A stretch of 32,785 nucleotides of DNA. It comes from a virus. The position numbers were made by a program, and so were the translations under genes. The notes under the pieces are model-generated. The model saw only the letters and a program-made list of their open reading frames with translations, did not search any database and was not told where the DNA came from. The DNA lies in the IMG/VR virus record IMGVR_UViG_3300043403_000262, positions 1-32,785 of that record; one strand, given 5' to 3'. Numbering within the stretch: position 1 is the stretch's first letter; each line of letters opens with the position of its first letter. Positions 23,314-29,809 of the stretch are shown here, piece by piece.

Positions 23314-23609
23314 TAGTGATGCACTGGTATATTATTGAATTTAATAATTCTTGAAATTTTTATCGTCCGAAATCTATCTTTTTCTGAAAGTGCGTCCAAA
23401 TCCCCCACAATCACAACGCCTTTTTCCTTGATTCTGTATTTGAATTTACTTCCTTCAGTCGGAGCAGCAGCATAGTTTGGCTTGTGTCCTTTTTGCGCTC
23501 TTTTGATAGTGCGCAATTCTCCTTTTTCTTTCACAAATGTAATAGAAAAACTTCCCTGAATTGCGCTCAAATCTATTTGCGCCAATACTTGTGCTATGCC
23601 TATTGCCAT
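23313..23609 (-). CDS. Hypothetical protein between terL and portal, 98 aa
   Basis: Not recognised. It is a small basic, strand-rich protein: QGSFSITFVKEKGELRTIKRAQKG, then FKYRIKEKGVVIVGDLDAL, which pairs as beta-hairpins. It is translationally coupled to the portal (shared base). Upstream are the late element at 23650-23664, 41 bp from the ATG, and the promoter-like inverted repeat at 23772-23828, so it starts a late transcript. A head or packaging accessory is plausible by position. Confidence 0.65.
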   Translation of the reverse strand: MAIGIAQVLAQIDLSAIQGSFSITFVKEKGELRTIKRAQKGHKPNYAAAPTEGSKFKYRIKEKGVVIVGDLDALSEKDRFRTIKISRIIKFNNIPVHH

Positions 23610-23649
23610 GCCTTTTTTTTTACAAATTACTTACTGTTTTACTACAATA

Positions 23650-23664
23650 AAAACCCCATAAATG
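23650..23664 (-). promoter_or_regulatory. Late promoter element
   Basis: Coding strand CATTTATGGGGTTTT, identical over 15 bp to the copy at 31119-31133. The similarity continues: 15 bp further both have GTTTT reading plus-strand (AAAAC leftward), and both have TAATTTGTA (complement of 23621-23629 and 31090-31098) at exactly the same distance of 29 bp. It lies 41 bp upstream of ATG 23609. Confidence 0.6.
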
Positions 23665-23771
23665 TTTGTTTCTCATATATTTATAGAGAATTATTTGATT
23701 ATAATTTTATTGTATCTGAAAATAGACTTATTTGTCTGATTTTCATAGATTTGAGGGTGCGCCCTTTAACA

Positions 23772-23828
23772 TTTTGGCAATTACTCAATCCATTTTTTGC
23801 GGAAATATGAAAATAGCAATTGCCAAAA
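23772..23828. promoter_or_regulatory. Inverted repeat of the GGCAATT family after terL
   Basis: TTTTGGCAATT (23772-23782) and AATTGCCAAAA (23818-23828) are perfect 11-bp inverted arms around 35 bp. They belong to the same TTTGGYAATTRCCAAA family as the promoters at 15963 and 28093. They begin at the last codons of terL. No clear TAnnTTTG box at the correct distance was found here, so this site may be a regulator site only. The rest of 23610-23771 is A/T-rich with the late element at 23650. Confidence 0.5.
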
Positions 23829-23829
23829 A

Positions 23830-25347
23830 TTATACAATAGAACCTATGTTAATACTCACATTTTCGCTGCCATAAGTAGATATTCCAGCAATATTTTTGT
23901 ATTTATTGAAGATTAAGTAATCAAAAGCATCAGAAAGATGGGTTTGTTTTTCTATGCCTAAATTGTCATCACGTTCACTATTCTTATTTTTGCTATAATC
24001 ATTATTAACTGGACTCAATTGGATAGACACAATCAAGTCTTTACAGTTATTCATATTGATTTTTATTTTGGGACATTTGGCTACGCGCCCGCCAAGTATG
24101 TCATTTATAGCGTGATACTTCTTTGTATGAGATGGGTTGTTGGTACGCTCCACCTTATTCGCATACAGAACTTTGTTTTGTCGGAAAATCCTTTCTACAA
24201 TGTCATAAGAAGATAGTGCTCTATCACTTTTCGAGTGTCCCGTATGGTCCCCCCAAATATTTATAATATTCTTATGGGATTGATAAGCCCTTAAAAAGCT
24301 ACTTAAAACCCTTTGCAATGGACGCTGAGAATCGTCATCTACATTCAAAGTTGCTTCAGAAGATTTCGCATAAAAGGTATCAAATATTTTCAGCTCCCCA
24401 TTATATTCCTGCGCAATAATCATACACGTAACCCGCGCACCAAAATCAAAAGAAATATCCAAAGCCAATTCGGGATTGTAGTCTGTTGCTTTTGGCGCAA
24501 AAGAAGATAAATCACTAATGGATAAAGTTGCAGCAGCATAATTATAAGAAGCGTAATAGGTATGATTTTGCTCCGAAAAATCAGGATAGAAACCAGAGGC
24601 AAAGATATTAGCACGTTTGTTCTTGATTTCAATTTCATATATCATTGCAGGAAGTATTTTCTTTTGGCGTTCAAAATACTCCTTACCCAATACCAAAATA
24701 TTATCAAATGATGGGCGTTCCAAATACAATACATTTTTTGGGTCTTCCTTCGCCAGTTCCGCGTAATCCAAAACCCATTGCCCAGAAGAAAGCCAAGGCA
24801 TTGTGCCTGTCAGAATAAGCGTTTGATGTTTTGGGTGATTATACCTGTGTATATTTCCCCTAATCATTACTGCATATTCCTTATTGAATTTATCCTTATT
24901 TATTCCTTGAATCTCATCTGCTGCGCCCCAATCGTAAGAACCTCCTAAGTTTAGGTTTGGTCTATCCATTGAGAGGATTTCAATACAAGAGCCATTGAAA
25001 ACAGTTACCGTATTTTCATACTTTTTCATTTTCAATAGCGGTTCTGCGAAATAAGGAGGCGGTTTTTTGCCCACTACGTAATGCCCTGGTCTATTTGGCT
25101 TATCTTCCACCATTCCCATCTCGTGCCAAAAATCTAGTATCTGTGGTAAGAATTTCGTAATAGCTTGCGTATAAGTTTGCGCAAGCAGGAAACCCCTAGA
25201 CCTTGGTAGGTTATTTACGCAACTATAAGATTCCATGGCAATAATTTTCGTTTTACCATATCCACGCCCACAAACTCCTACTTTCATTTTTGCTGGATGT
25301 GAAAGAAAATATTGCTGACCTGGGTGCATGAATATTTTCTTTCTCAT
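23830..25347 (-). CDS. terL: Terminase large subunit
   Basis: This 505-aa ATPase-nuclease packages DNA into the prohead. The Walker A region is at 25-33 (VCGRGYGKT). A Walker B-like GAADE is at 141-145. The RNase H-fold nuclease acids are D297 and/or D301 (ALDISFDFG), D367 (WGDHTGHSKSD) and D473/D476 (HLSDAFDYLIF). The length and order of motifs match terL. Its ATG overlaps the stop of the small subunit gene by 4 bp (TerS ends 25344). The last codons lie against the inverted repeat at 23772-23828. Confidence 0.9.
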   Translation of the reverse strand: MRKKIFMHPGQQYFLSHPAKMKVGVCGRGYGKTKIIAMESYSCVNNLPRSRGFLLAQTYTQAITKFLPQILDFWHEMGMVEDKPNRPGHYVVGKKPPPYFAEPLLKMKKYENTVTVFNGSCIEILSMDRPNLNLGGSYDWGAADEIQGINKDKFNKEYAVMIRGNIHRYNHPKHQTLILTGTMPWLSSGQWVLDYAELAKEDPKNVLYLERPSFDNILVLGKEYFERQKKILPAMIYEIEIKNKRANIFASGFYPDFSEQNHTYYASYNYAAATLSISDLSSFAPKATDYNPELALDISFDFGARVTCMIIAQEYNGELKIFDTFYAKSSEATLNVDDDSQRPLQRVLSSFLRAYQSHKNIINIWGDHTGHSKSDRALSSYDIVERIFRQNKVLYANKVERTNNPSHTKKYHAINDILGGRVAKCPKIKINMNNCKDLIVSIQLSPVNNDYSKNKNSERDDNLGIEKQTHLSDAFDYLIFNKYKNIAGISTYGSENVSINIGSIV

Positions 25348-25889
25348 TCGATTTCAGAAAAGTCAATATCTAATGGCTGTTTTTCCATATTCTCTTTTAG
25401 CGTTTCCAAATCGCCACTAACCGTTACAACTTGTGGAAGTTTGAGGTTAGACATATCAATACTTACCTGCACAGGGTCGAATAGCTTATCAAGTTTAGAG
25501 ATAGAATCCAGCGCGTGCAGGTGATTAGCTAAATCATTCAATTCCAATGCTTTTTTTGCTGCGCGTAGATACATCTCTTTCATAATGGCTTTACTTCCCA
25601 TCTTATCGCCTTCCTGAATATCTCCGTACAATTTTTGGCTTTGAGAAATGAGCCTGTATGCTTGGGCGTGCGCAAGCGAAAACTCCGTTTCAATCATTTT
25701 TACGCATTGGGTATTGCTATGACCCGCAACAAGATATTGATTTATGCGGCGGTATTGATTGAGCTTTTCAGTATCTTTTTGGGATAGCTTTTTAGTGCCG
25801 CCCGAAAACATATAATCTCTAATTCTATCTAACTCATCTTTCTTATCAATGCTTTGGCTTGCGAGTTTGGATATTTCTTTGCGTCCCAT
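25344..25889 (-). CDS. terS: Terminase small subunit
   Basis: This 181-aa DNA-binding component recognises the packaging site and loads TerL. A helix-turn-helix-like segment is at about 52-86 (AGHSNTQCVKMIETEFSLAH), the central coiled-coil oligomerisation region contains MYLRAAKKALELNDLANHLHAL, and the C-terminal tail is acidic (PLDIDFSEIE), typical of the part that contacts TerL. It is immediately upstream of terL with a 4-bp overlap. Confidence 0.8.
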   Translation of the reverse strand: MGRKEISKLASQSIDKKDELDRIRDYMFSGGTKKLSQKDTEKLNQYRRINQYLVAGHSNTQCVKMIETEFSLAHAQAYRLISQSQKLYGDIQEGDKMGSKAIMKEMYLRAAKKALELNDLANHLHALDSISKLDKLFDPVQVSIDMSNLKLPQVVTVSGDLETLKENMEKQPLDIDFSEIE

Positions 25890-25901
25890 ATAGTAGTATT
25901 T

Positions 25902-26633
25902 TTAGGCGAATCTTTGGCGATACAAATCTATTGCATCAATAATCTTTTGCGCTTTTTCTGTGTGCTTCCCATCGGCTACCTTCTTCACATTCTTTGAGCG
26001 AAGTACAGAAATTTGAGTTTTATGTACTTTCATTTCTGATTCACTCATCTTTGCCAATTCTCTATCTGTTTTCATCCAATCATATTCGAAACCATTCATG
26101 GGAGTAGTGGGAATTTCTTCGTCCCCTTTCAATCTCCTATTTATGGCAGCCGATTGCTCCTCAATTTCATTGATACTCACCAATACCCGCGCACGCCCTT
26201 CATTATCCTCATCGGCAAAAGTGCCAAGGGAATTACTCAACTTTGCTTTTTGTCGGTATAAGGCTGCAAGTTGCTCTGTAAGTTCGCTTTCCTTCTTTGC
26301 TTCTGCCTCCGAAATATCACGCGCATTTTCTTCCTCTTCTTTTTCTTCCTGTACAGGCGTATCTTCGCCTTTTTCGCCTTCATCTTCCTTTTCTTCCTGT
26401 ACAGGCATATCTTCTAATGGTGAGAGCAAATTCAAATCTTGGTCGAAGTGCGCACGCGCATTTTCGGGCAAGCACGTCCAAAGCTCATAGCGCACGTAAG
26501 TATCACGCGCACGCTCATTGCGGCTCATCATTTGGTATAGCCCTGGATTGTTGCCTAATTTCTCATAATGCTTAAGCAATACTTCATTATCAAGCTCCTT
26601 ATTTTCAGTAAGATATTTTAATAATTCTTGCAT
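25902..26633 (-). CDS. Acidic late protein upstream of terS, 243 aa
   Basis: Not recognised. The N-terminus is helical (MQELLKYLTENKELDN). Residues near 80-110 contain two copies of a near-identical acidic unit, TPVQEEKE and MPVQEEKE (low-complexity Glu/Asp/Lys). A helical C-terminal half follows, ending KKVADGKHTEKAQKIIDAID. ATG 26633 is used, because the longer frame would need TTG and cross a perfect inverted repeat. The location ahead of terS suggests a packaging accessory or scaffold-like factor. It is preceded by a promoter/operator (26641-26680) and the late element (26678-26692). Confidence 0.65.
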   Translation of the reverse strand: MQELLKYLTENKELDNEVLLKHYEKLGNNPGLYQMMSRNERARDTYVRYELWTCLPENARAHFDQDLNLLSPLEDMPVQEEKEDEGEKGEDTPVQEEKEEEENARDISEAEAKKESELTEQLAALYRQKAKLSNSLGTFADEDNEGRARVLVSINEIEEQSAAINRRLKGDEEIPTTPMNGFEYDWMKTDRELAKMSESEMKVHKTQISVLRSKNVKKVADGKHTEKAQKIIDAIDLYRQRFA

Positions 26634-26640
26634 ATAAATA

Positions 26641-26680
26641 GTAATTGCCACAAAGATAGTTCTTTGTGGCAATTACCAAA
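26641..26680 (-). promoter_or_regulatory. Promoter embedded in a perfect 16-bp inverted repeat
   Basis: GTAATTGCCACAAAGA (26641-26656) is perfectly complementary to 26661-26676 with a TAGT centre. On the leftward strand the -33 TTTG (complement of 26677-26680) and -7 TATCTTTG (complement of 26651-26658) are 18 bp apart, with the -7 box inside the palindrome. It carries the GGYAATT word of the late-promoter family twice, in opposite directions. An operator covering both promoter and start site would let a single protein shut the promoter. Confidence 0.65.
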
Positions 26681-26692
26681 ACCCCGCAAATG
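26678..26692 (-). terminator. Hairpin terminator of the 93-aa gene, overlapping a late-element-like sequence
   Basis: CCCGC (26683-26687) and GCGGG form a hairpin on the leftward RNA followed by GUUUU, so it can end transcripts from the 93-aa gene (ends 26702). The same bases (CATTTGCGGGGTTTT leftward) match the 15-bp late element in 13 of 15 positions and directly precede the promoter at 26641-26680, so terminator and promoter are fused. Confidence 0.5.
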
Positions 26693-26701
26693 CGGGCTAT
26701 A

Positions 26702-26983
26702 TTATGTATTTATTGGTTGTTCCAACTTTGCAGGATTGAGGTGCCAGGTATTATGATATTCCTTTTCGGCATTTTTCATTTCCCTAAGAACACCTATAAG
26801 GAAATGGAATAAATGCGCATTTTCTGTGTCGAAAATATTCCCACCTTGGCAAAGTTCCATAGTGCCTAAAAGCACTGTTAAGTCATAGATTTTGTCCAAA
26901 TCCTCTTCTAAGCAATAAGAGTTTTGAAATAGTTTGTTCAGAATAAACTGTGTTTTTGTGGGTTGTTTTGCTGTATTTTCCAT
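26702..26983 (-). CDS. Hypothetical protein, 93 aa
   Basis: Not recognised. It is a helical protein: an initial polar segment (MENTAKQPTKTQF), then helices with NKLFQNSYCLEEDLDKIYDL and AHLFHFLIGVLREMKNAEK. No membrane segment. Its leader (26984-27110) contains hairpins, GCATAG/CTATGC at 27009-27028 and TCCCGT/ACGGGA at 27032-27077, suggesting post-transcriptional control. It may share the antirepressor's regulation or be a separate moron; evidence does not decide. Confidence 0.6.
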   Translation of the reverse strand: MENTAKQPTKTQFILNKLFQNSYCLEEDLDKIYDLTVLLGTMELCQGGNIFDTENAHLFHFLIGVLREMKNAEKEYHNTWHLNPAKLEQPINT

Positions 26984-27126
26984 TATTTTCGCGTTTAATG
27001 GTTTTTGCGCATAGAAAAACGGCTATGCACTTCCCGTTCTGCGAAAAACATACACAAGGTACAAACCCCTTACGGGAGATAGGAAGGCAAAGCCGATATA
27101 TTATAATATAGTTATAGCTAAGAACT
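26984..27126 (-). other. Structured leader of the 93-aa gene, no coding ORF
   Basis: No credible gene. On the leftward strand the region contains GCATAG/CTATGC (27009-27014 and 27023-27028), TCCCGT/ACGGGA (27032-27037 and 27072-27077), a short GGC/GCC pair near 27086-27094 and the A/T palindrome TATATTATAATATA (27098-27111). A promoter near the A/T palindrome would give a transcript led by these hairpins. No TAnnTTTG box of good quality was found. Confidence 0.4.
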
Positions 27127-27200
27127 AAAAAAGCCCTTGCAATGCTTTGCAGGACTACTTACAGTCCTTGTGTTTTTGTTTTTCGCATTGCAAAGGAAAG
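27127..27200 (-). ncRNA. Predicted structured RNA C ending in an intrinsic terminator
   Basis: On the leftward RNA, CCTTTGCAATGC (complement of 27185-27196) pairs with GCATTGCAAGG (complement of 27135-27145), with a one-base bulge, and is followed by GC and six U (27127-27132). Inside is a perfect AGGACT/AGTCCT hairpin (27151-27156 and 27163-27168). A -7-like TATTTTTC (7/8) lies about 27 bp upstream of the fold, but no matching -33 was found. It could be a short RNA of about 80 nt or a large-loop terminator for the antirepressor transcript, which already has its own hairpin at 27314-27354. Confidence 0.4.
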
Positions 27201-27313
27201 AACTATTTTTGATATGTGCAAGAAAAATATACAGTTTTTCGTAAATTATTTTTATTGTATAAAATGTTTGTATGTTTTTGTATAAGATTTTTGGAAAAGT
27301 ATTAAAAGTTATA

Positions 27314-27354
27314 AAATATTCAACTATTCGTGCGTTACGAATAGTTGAATATTT
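27314..27354 (-). terminator. Terminator of the antirepressor gene
   Basis: AAATATTCAACTATTCGT (27314-27331) is perfectly complementary over 18 bp to 27337-27354, with a GCGTT loop. It abuts the stop codon at 27355. On the leftward RNA it is followed by U-rich sequence (UUUUAUAAC). Just past it, 27255-27283, three TTGTAT words (two as TTTTGTATAA-like) match the elements near the promoter at 28093. Confidence 0.75.
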
Positions 27355-27885
27355 TTAGTTCAAAGCGAGTAAAGTCTGTCCAGTGAGTAAATCCGTATCT
27401 AACTCATTCAAAACTTTAGTACAGGTTTTTCTTTTAGACTTCAATTCTGCGATTCTTTGTGTGCGCGTATCATTTTTTAGTTCCTCTTCCAATGCTGCAA
27501 TTTCGGCTTCCGCATTTTGCTTTTCACACAAAGTATTGTATCTGTAAGTAAGTTGCCCATGAAAATGATTGTAAAGAATTTCATAGCATTTCCTACGGTA
27601 TTTTTGCAATTCTTCACTTTCAGAACGGATTGAAAAAAGCCAGCCATAAACAAACATTTCGGGCAAACATACCATTTCTTGAAGCCTTCCAGATGAGTCG
27701 TGTATATGCTGTTTAGCATATACACCGCCTAAAATATCGTCTTTTTTTAGGTTCTGATATTGCCTATCATAGTTCACGCCTAGCGCGTCACATATTGGCT
27801 TTACCGCCACAAACCAAGTACCTTCAGCATTAAGAATAGAAATATTTTTGCCATTAAAATTAAGCGTTTTGAAAATGTTTTCCAT
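27355..27885 (-). CDS. Antirepressor with P22_AR_N-type domain
   Basis: This 176-aa protein has an N-terminal domain (about 1-112) that matches the P22 antirepressor N-terminal family. TWFVAVKPICDALGV (23-37) precedes DRQYQNLKKDDIL, then CLPEMFVYGWLFSI (73-86) and KYRRKCYEILYNHFHG (95-110). The C-terminal helix (about 118-150) is a coiled coil. Such proteins inactivate repressors and force lytic growth. It lies far from its presumed target at 7459, inside the late region, between head genes and terminase. Upstream are the promoter at 28077-28108 and the structured RNA at 27930-28070; downstream a strong terminator. A standalone regulated unit is likely. Confidence 0.85.
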   Translation of the reverse strand: MENIFKTLNFNGKNISILNAEGTWFVAVKPICDALGVNYDRQYQNLKKDDILGGVYAKQHIHDSSGRLQEMVCLPEMFVYGWLFSIRSESEELQKYRRKCYEILYNHFHGQLTYRYNTLCEKQNAEAEIAALEEELKNDTRTQRIAELKSKRKTCTKVLNELDTDLLTGQTLLALN

Positions 27886-27929
27886 AATAATAAAATGTTT
27901 TTGAAGTGAATAAAATAAAACATTTAACC

Positions 27930-28070
27930 AAAAAAAAGCATCAAAGCCAAGTAGAACATAGTTTGCACAAACACCGCAGTAGCAAAGCGGAATTTCTATG
28001 TTCCCTTAGCTTTGATGCCAATGGGAGTAAACGACTGTAAATGAAGCTACTCTATTGCTTGTTTGTTTGT
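27930..28070 (-). ncRNA. Predicted structured RNA B ending in an intrinsic terminator, upstream of the antirepressor
   Basis: Leftward transcription from the promoter at 28077-28108 would produce an RNA starting near 28070. It folds as nested helices: an outer GCATCAAAGC/GCTTTGATGC (27938-27947 and 28009-28018, 10 bp), a middle GAACATAG/CTATGTTC (27954-27961 and 27996-28003, 8 bp) and an inner CCGC/GCGG (27974-27977 and 27987-27990). The outer helix is followed by eight U (27930-27937). So a roughly 140-nt terminated RNA, or a leader attenuator 45 bp before the antirepressor start, is predicted. The neat nesting sets it apart from a plain terminator. Confidence 0.55.
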
Positions 28071-28076
28071 GCGCTG

Positions 28077-28108
28077 CAAATATGAGTAGTATTTTGGTAA
28101 TTGCCAAA
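28077..28108 (-). promoter_or_regulatory. Promoter with TTTGGYAATTRCCAAA operator
   Basis: On the leftward strand the -33 TTTG (complement of 28105-28108) is 20 bp from -7 CATATTTG (complement of 28077-28084, 7/8 of TAnnTTTG). It shares with the promoter at 15963 a 19-bp stretch centred on TTTGGTAATTGCCAAA (28093-28108). Upstream is a 12-bp perfect inverted repeat, TTTTGTATAAAA with TTTTATACAAAA (about 28111-28145). Confidence 0.65.
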
Positions 28109-28141
28109 TATTTTGTATAAAAATATATAAATATTTTATAC

Positions 28142-28170
28142 AAAAAAGTGTAAACTTCTCAGCTTACACT
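28142..28170 (-). terminator. Terminator after the 169-aa head/tail gene
   Basis: On the leftward RNA a hairpin with arms of about 10 pairs (AGTGTAA/TTACACT core, extended by a GU and two further pairs) closes on a GAGA tetraloop, and U6 follows (28142-28147). This ends transcripts of the gene finishing at 28263 just ahead of the next promoter. The motif AACATTTTTCTT lies on the plus strand at 28174-28185. Confidence 0.85.
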
Positions 28171-28262
28171 CCTAACATTTTTCTTAAGTGGAATTTTTTC
28201 AAAATTATGGATACAAACCCTCACACTAATTTCATGGCTCGAAATTGGAATGGAATCATTGC

Positions 28263-28772
28263 TTACAATGGAATTGTGCCTGTATAGTAGGGGGCTTTCG
28301 TGATATGCCCAATGGATTGAATTGTAATATCAGTCCCTTTTTTGTCCGTACTGCCAAGTTTTCCTGTACCGCTTTTCATTGTCATTACTTCGGCATAATT
28401 AACCTTATTACCAATGATGCGCATAGTTCCATCAGGAAATTTTGCAATCACAACGCATTTTGCGCCCGCCGCTTTTTGGAGAGCTAAATCTACAGCCGCT
28501 GTCATTCCTTTTACTTTTAAGGTAATCATTTGCTTGAAATGCAGAGAATCCGTAGTTCCTAGCATTTCTTCGTCAAGCAATGATTCTTCCCTTACCGCAA
28601 CCAATGGGTGAAATACTTTCGTAGCCTCCATTGTAATATTGGTAGAAATGATTAACGTACCTGCTCCTACGGCAGGGATAGTGTCAATATCTTCTACCGC
28701 CGCCCAATATAACTCTGTAACTCCTGGTGCATTGGGCCCGCAGTTAGGAATTACATCTACAATTTCGCACAT
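28263..28772 (-). CDS. Virion structural protein after the major capsid gene, 169 aa
   Basis: This 169-aa protein is rich in beta strands (ISTNITMEATKVFHPLVAV, MITLKVKGMTAAVDLALQK). The terminal part (TDITIQSIGHITKAPYYTG) recalls tail-tube or tail-sheath C-terminal strands. It follows the major capsid gene by 61 bp and is followed by a terminator. Tail tube, head decoration or head-tail joining are all open; the tail-tube reading is the one I prefer, weakly. No enzymatic motif is present. Confidence 0.55.
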   Translation of the reverse strand: MCEIVDVIPNCGPNAPGVTELYWAAVEDIDTIPAVGAGTLIISTNITMEATKVFHPLVAVREESLLDEEMLGTTDSLHFKQMITLKVKGMTAAVDLALQKAAGAKCVVIAKFPDGTMRIIGNKVNYAEVMTMKSGTGKLGSTDKKGTDITIQSIGHITKAPYYTGTIPL

Positions 28773-28833
28773 AGTTTATACTAAGTTATGAAGTTATACT
28801 ATTTATAAATATACAATTATAAGTAACTAGCTT

Positions 28834-29781
28834 TTAAGCCGTAGCATTACAAAATAGGTACTTGTGAAATGCGATTTGCGTACCTAATTCAAACTCCATT
28901 AAGATGTCGAAATAAGTTCCATTATCCTTTGTTTTAAGTATAAAGTTGTCAAGATTTGCCTGCGCAGTCCCTACCTGCAAATTGCGCTTGTAAGTGCCAA
29001 TGATTCTTTTCGACAAACCAACAGTTAAGGAAACTTCTCTTTTGATTTTTACGGAAGGATAATCTTCGTGTACAATCGTATCAAGGTCCAACATTTCAGG
29101 GTTTTGCCCGTAATGTGTTGCTCTATACTTTTGCTTATACCAAATGAATAATTGCTCTGAAAGCAAAATTTGTGCATCTGGCTGCCCACGCACCCCGTCC
29201 GACATCGCCAAAATAACTTCATCTACCGCATCCATGATGTTTGCGGCTGTCGGAGTTCCCACTGTACTCACAGGCGTAATAGTCCCCGCCGTAATTCCAT
29301 CAGCAATTTGCTTCCTAAATCCATCACAAATATCATTTACTCCTGGTGTAGTAGCAGCAGGAGCATAAACGCCTTGCCAAATTGTTTTCTTACGAATAGC
29401 ATCTCTGTTTATGCGCACAATCTCATCAATCAGAAACTGCTCCAAAGGAATCTCATTTGGATTAAATACGCCTTTGCCTGTCAGTTTTCTATAATTTGCG
29501 TAGTATTCCTTAGCAAAAACTGGTTCTGCAATCAATGCAGGACGAACTTTGAGTTTGCTTGCATTGAATTTTTGTGTGTCAACCGCTGTGTAAGCATATT
29601 TGAATGGCTTTGCTCCTTCCGAAACCTCCAACTCTACTGTTACTAATTCATCTGGAATTCCTGTTTCGAGTTCAAAATTATTGTCGAAAGAGGTGTCTGC
29701 AAGCAATTTTGTGAAGATACCTTCCTTATTTTCAAGGCAGTAAGCTCCAACTTTGCCCGCCAAATCAGTGAAATTTGCCAT
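28834..29781 (-). CDS. Major capsid protein
   Basis: This 315-aa protein is consistent with an HK97-fold major capsid protein. A short N-arm (MANFTDLAGKVGAYCLENKEG) precedes an E-loop-like region with many charged and Asn residues, then the P-domain spine helix (NEIPLEQFLIDEIVRINRDA) and the A-domain (AANIMDAVDEVILAMSDGV, QILLSEQLFIWYKQKYRAT). C-terminal strands follow (NFILKTKDNGTYFDILMEF). No separate delta domain is visible, so scaffolding is presumably supplied by the preceding gene. It is 28 bp downstream of the protease/scaffold gene. Confidence 0.8.
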   Translation of the reverse strand: MANFTDLAGKVGAYCLENKEGIFTKLLADTSFDNNFELETGIPDELVTVELEVSEGAKPFKYAYTAVDTQKFNASKLKVRPALIAEPVFAKEYYANYRKLTGKGVFNPNEIPLEQFLIDEIVRINRDAIRKKTIWQGVYAPAATTPGVNDICDGFRKQIADGITAGTITPVSTVGTPTAANIMDAVDEVILAMSDGVRGQPDAQILLSEQLFIWYKQKYRATHYGQNPEMLDLDTIVHEDYPSVKIKREVSLTVGLSKRIIGTYKRNLQVGTAQANLDNFILKTKDNGTYFDILMEFELGTQIAFHKYLFCNATA

Positions 29782-29809
29782 ATATTTTTAATTTTAAGTA
29801 TGGTTACAA

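Noticed and set aside
27930-28020. Retron msr-msd or diversity-generating template
   Set aside because: Nested inverted repeats suggested it, but no reverse transcriptase is encoded anywhere in the window.
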